From a virus, in IMG/VR virus record IMGVR_UViG_3300010885_011315, positions 1 to 41,214 of that record: 41,214 nt of DNA; one strand, 5' to 3'. Under the pieces are notes generated by a model, which ran no database searches, was not told where the DNA came from, and saw only the letters and a list, made by a program, of their open reading frames with translations. The translations under genes were made by a program, and so were the position numbers. Shown here in pieces: positions 39,092 to 41,214 of this stretch. Within the stretch, counting starts at the first letter, position 1. Each line of letters begins with the position of its first letter.

Positions 39092-39438
39092 GATGTCTTA
39101 ATGCCAATATATCCGACAACACATACTATGGAGACAATGGCAATGCCTCTCCAGATCCAAAGCTCCTTAAGGGCTTTAATCTGCTTCTGCTCCCAATATA
39201 CGGCATCATTCTGAGCCTTTGCCAACGCCAATGACTGATCTTGAACCTGAGTCTCGTAGGTCGTAATGGCATCAGAAAGCTCCTTGACTGCGGCGTGACC
39301 CTCTGGACGCACATACTGACGCACCTTTTCCACGCTCGTTTTAACGGCCACTACTGAAGGCGCAGTATAAATACGCTTCTCTTGATGGGCGCATCCAATA
39401 ATAAGTATGGACGCTAATACAATAAGAAGTTTGTTCAT
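39073..39438 (-). CDS. unimolecular spanin (u-spanin)-like lipoprotein
   Basis: The start at 39438 (MNKLLIVLASILIIGCAHQE) gives a lipoprotein signal with lipobox IIGC, cleaved before Cys16, so the N-terminus would sit in the outer membrane. A periplasmic coiled coil follows (about 30-90), and a C-terminal membrane helix WRGIAIVSIVCVVGYIGIK (about 96-114) would anchor it in the inner membrane. That is the layout of u-spanins such as T1 gp11, which fuse inner and outer membranes at lysis. It implies a Gram-negative host. An upstream open frame from 39519 would hide the signal and is rejected. Overlaps neighbours by 4 and 19 bases. Confidence 0.75.
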   Translation of the reverse strand: MNKLLIVLASILIIGCAHQEKRIYTAPSVVAVKTSVEKVRQYVRPEGHAAVKELSDAITTYETQVQDQSLALAKAQNDAVYWEQKQIKALKELWIWRGIAIVSIVCVVGYIGIKTSWKFLA

Positions 39439-39614
39439 TTTAATAGTTTCCTGACACCAGCGTAGATTGCTATCAAACCAGCACATAGCGACACAAGCAA
39501 GGTTAGGTTCTGAAGCCAAACGTGGGTTGCGTCAAAGAAGCTAATAACAAGCGAAACTAACGAGACAATTGCGCTTGTTGGGCCTACGTCAGATTGTGAA
39601 ATGTTATCGCTCAT
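39435..39614 (-). CDS. 59-aa two-helix membrane protein, holin candidate
   Basis: The product MSDNISQSDVGPTSAIVSLV has two hydrophobic segments (about 14-28 and 35-52, the second LQNLTLLVSLCAGLIAIYAG) joined by a short turn, and a basic C-terminus (VRKLLK). This is the classical small class II holin layout. Its stop overlaps the spanin ATG (ATGA). It heads the lysis cassette just after the receptor-binding-type gene. Confidence 0.65.
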   Translation of the reverse strand: MSDNISQSDVGPTSAIVSLVSLVISFFDATHVWLQNLTLLVSLCAGLIAIYAGVRKLLK

Positions 39615-39615
39615 A

Positions 39616-40467
39616 TTAACTCACAAGTGAATTTTTAAGTTGGTTTATAATACCAATCATAGCTTCTACATTTGTGCTAGTTCCAATGCTATAAAATGAG
39701 ATTGTTCCATCATACAATAGATTATTTGCGCTAACATTACCAATCGTTTTGAACAAAAGGAAGTTATTGCCTGAAAAATAATCAGCATAATCTGTAGCAT
39801 AAGTTCCCCAACCGAAAGGGGATTTAGGGAATGTAACATCACCATCAAGCCTAGAAAAACATAATTCTGGCCCACTAAACGCAAATGATTCGTATGAATT
39901 TGGACTGACAATGTAACCACCTTCCGATTCGCTAATAAAAATGTCGCCCCCCGTTTGCGCTCCATCATTATTAGATCCAAAAATAGCTTCTGTTCCACTT
40001 AGAGGAATAGTAAAGCTGTTAGTTGCGTCAACACACATGTGGAAATCTAACCCATTTATATCGGTTGAATCATTTAATAGAGTATCTAAATATCTATTTG
40101 TGTTGCCAATAGAATTTGGAAGCCTTCCACTCAATCCTGTCAGTTTATTATAGAATTCAGATGTGAAATTGTAGTTTACTGGATTTCCAGTAAGTTTGAT
40201 ATTCACTAATGCCCCTGCAAGAGTAGATGGCCCGACTAGGAAACACGCCTGTCGAATTGCACTCCAGATGCCAGCAGATTTCAGCGATAGGAAAGCAGTA
40301 TTGAATGCGGTCTTATTGGAAGAAATAGATTCTGACGATGCACCGAAATTTGCGCCAGTAGCTTCTACTGCGTTAAACCATGCAAATGCGTCTGGGTCAT
40401 AAGGAGATCCAGAAGAACCTCCTATAATTGGGCAATTTATACTAGCCTTCAGTGACAGGCTTGGCAT
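39616..40467 (-). CDS. 283-aa tail appendage / receptor-binding-type protein
   Basis: The N-terminal third carries DPDAFAWFNAVEATGANFGA, then LKSAGIWSAIRQACFLVGPS, a helical motif common near the start of the C-terminal domain of phage tail and capsid-fibre proteins. The rest is beta-rich (LDFHMCVDATNSFTIPLSGT, ISFYSIGTSTNVEAMIGIIN), consistent with a lectin-like or concanavalin-type sandwich. It is more AT-rich than the neighbouring genes, as host-range modules often are. No fibre repeats. Role inferred from pattern and its place between head proteins and lysis. Confidence 0.55.
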   Translation of the reverse strand: MPSLSLKASINCPIIGGSSGSPYDPDAFAWFNAVEATGANFGASSESISSNKTAFNTAFLSLKSAGIWSAIRQACFLVGPSTLAGALVNIKLTGNPVNYNFTSEFYNKLTGLSGRLPNSIGNTNRYLDTLLNDSTDINGLDFHMCVDATNSFTIPLSGTEAIFGSNNDGAQTGGDIFISESEGGYIVSPNSYESFAFSGPELCFSRLDGDVTFPKSPFGWGTYATDYADYFSGNNFLLFKTIGNVSANNLLYDGTISFYSIGTSTNVEAMIGIINQLKNSLVS

Positions 40468-40470
40468 GAC

Positions 40471-40800
40471 CTAGGATGTGTAAGCCACTACAGAAGTTCC
40501 AGCACCAGTTGTGAAGCTGGTAGTATTTCCATACAGGACGAAACCAGCAGGGAAAGTAACTCCAGTAACAGTTCCAGTAATGTTGCCAGCGTAAGCGGTA
40601 AGCGTTCCGCTAGTGACAAACTGAAGTGCGTAAAAAGTGCCAGATCCAGATGCCGTAGAAGCAGGGACGATCTTGCCTCCGTTAGCTCCAGAGTTGTGAT
40701 CTGAAACATTCAAAACGCCATCTAGGGTTTCTAAAATCTTACATTGCGTTATTAATTCGCCATCTCTTGGATTTGAGTAAACAGGTTGAAATGTTGTCAT
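40471..40800 (-). CDS. 109-aa virion protein, decoration or fibre base type
   Basis: The product starts MTTFQPVYSNPRDGELITQC and is dominated by Gly/Thr/Ser-rich strands (ALQFVTSGTLTAYAGNITGT, then FPAGFVLYGNTTSF). Short phage structural proteins with the pattern FPAGF-x-LYG are frequent near capsid and tail-spike genes. It probably coats the capsid or forms the base for the 283-aa protein whose start follows three bases later. No enzymatic motif. Confidence 0.5.
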   Translation of the reverse strand: MTTFQPVYSNPRDGELITQCKILETLDGVLNVSDHNSGANGGKIVPASTASGSGTFYALQFVTSGTLTAYAGNITGTVTGVTFPAGFVLYGNTTSFTTGAGTSVVAYTS

Positions 40801-40809
40801 ACAAACAAA

Positions 40810-41040
40810 TTAATATCTTTTATTTAATAAGTAGGCAAGTGATATTGCAAGATAAACAACGGCTCCAGTAATGTCTTTCTCTGCACGAATGCCAGACTTA
40901 ACTATAGCTGTACGAATCTCATTGTAAGCGATTTGCATTCGGACAGGGCCGATATACTGACTATCTGAATGCGATAAGACACTAGCCTTTGCTAGTGGGT
41001 ATATTTTAATTAGAAACCAGAGATCGCGGAGGAGTTTCAT
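40810..41040 (-). CDS. 76-aa protein with hydrophobic C-terminal helix
   Basis: The product starts MKLLRDLWFLIKIYPLAKAS and ends in a hydrophobic helix ITGAVVYLAISLAYLLNKRY with a basic end, so it may be membrane-associated. Its ATG shares bases with the stop of the preceding frame (TAATG), so it is coupled to that gene. Unknown function. Confidence 0.45.
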   Translation of the reverse strand: MKLLRDLWFLIKIYPLAKASVLSHSDSQYIGPVRMQIAYNEIRTAIVKSGIRAEKDITGAVVYLAISLAYLLNKRY

Positions 41041-41214
41041 TACTCAGAAGGGGTTTCGACTACCTTGCAGAACTCGGCGGGTATCCATGAGAACTCGCCT
41101 CCGTAGATTGCAAACACGGCTGAGTGGAATTTTGTTCCGGCTGTCTCGTAGCTTCCAGAGACTTCTCCCTGCTCGTTGCCGAGGAGAGTTGCGATTCGAC
41201 TCCAGTAGGGGTTA
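41039..41214 (-). CDS. C-terminal 57 residues of a protein cut by the right edge, likely the capsid protein
   Basis: An open frame enters from the right edge and ends at 41039. The visible part begins NPYWSRIATLLGNEQ and continues SGSYETAGTKFHSAVF, then AIYGGEFSWIPAEFCKVVE. The segment S-x-x-YETA followed by a hydrophobic strand and WIPAE resembles the end of HK97-type capsid proteins, where ETA..(I/V)F....W-(V/I)P is common. The capsid gene lacks exactly such an end at the left edge, so the two pieces probably belong together across a circular junction with a few bases missing (the frames differ by one). Confidence 0.5.

Noticed and set aside
1-41214. CRISPR arrays, insertion sequences, integrase or attachment sites
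   Set aside because: No regular repeat-spacer pattern, transposase, recombinase or matching att-type repeats were seen. The TGTCTTAC copies are too short and irregularly spaced to be CRISPR repeats.

Overview
The window is almost the whole genome of a tailed, probably podovirus-like, bacteriophage. It carries a large terminase, portal, scaffold, major capsid protein, head-tail adaptor, very large ejection-type proteins, a lysis cassette, and a small replication and recombination set. I see no integrase, no DNA or RNA polymerase, no tRNA, no rRNA and no CRISPR array. A lipoprotein with a C-terminal membrane helix in the lysis cassette (a spanin) points to a Gram-negative host. The DNA is moderately AT-rich by eye. 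I cannot name the host.

Layout. A divergent promoter region near 17.25-17.33 kb splits the map. Leftward from it (minus strand, 17.25 kb down to 1) run an FkbM methyltransferase, a glycosyltransferase, the adaptor, ejection/internal virion proteins (360, 223, 375, 1339 and 690 aa), a 471-aa virion protein, small tail-type proteins, a second glycosyltransferase, two nucleases, and then the major capsid gene, which runs off the left edge. Its likely C-terminus sits at the right edge (41039-41214). This suggests the sequence is a circular or circularly permuted genome opened inside the capsid gene, with a few bases missing. From the right edge leftwards follow decoration and receptor-binding-type proteins, the lysis cassette, an ERF recombinase, a phosphoesterase, a chain of overlapping small genes, the portal, the scaffold, the large terminase, a RecB-type nuclease, a DnaB-type helicase, an SSB-like protein and a run of small accessory genes ending at 22.78 kb.

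Rightward from the divergent promoters (plus strand, 17.33-22.5 kb) lies what looks like the early region. It holds small genes of unknown function, about 1 kb of non-coding sequence rich in hairpins with a near-consensus promoter and terminators, and a dense cluster of the 8-mer TGTCTTAC. The cluster surrounds and enters a minus-strand HTH gene that may be the small terminase subunit. A strong bidirectional terminator at 22.52 kb separates this region from the convergent minus-strand genes.

How it fits together. The phage probably uses host polymerases. Its own helicase, SSB-like protein, ERF annealing protein and nuclease would support recombination-dependent replication, giving concatemers for packaging. 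The TGTCTTAC cluster is the best candidate for a packaging (pac) or replication (ori) site. Many early and replication genes have A/C-rich leaders of the CAACCAACAAAAAACATG type and no Shine-Dalgarno sequence, while some virion genes have good Shine-Dalgarno sites. This suggests two modes of translation initiation.
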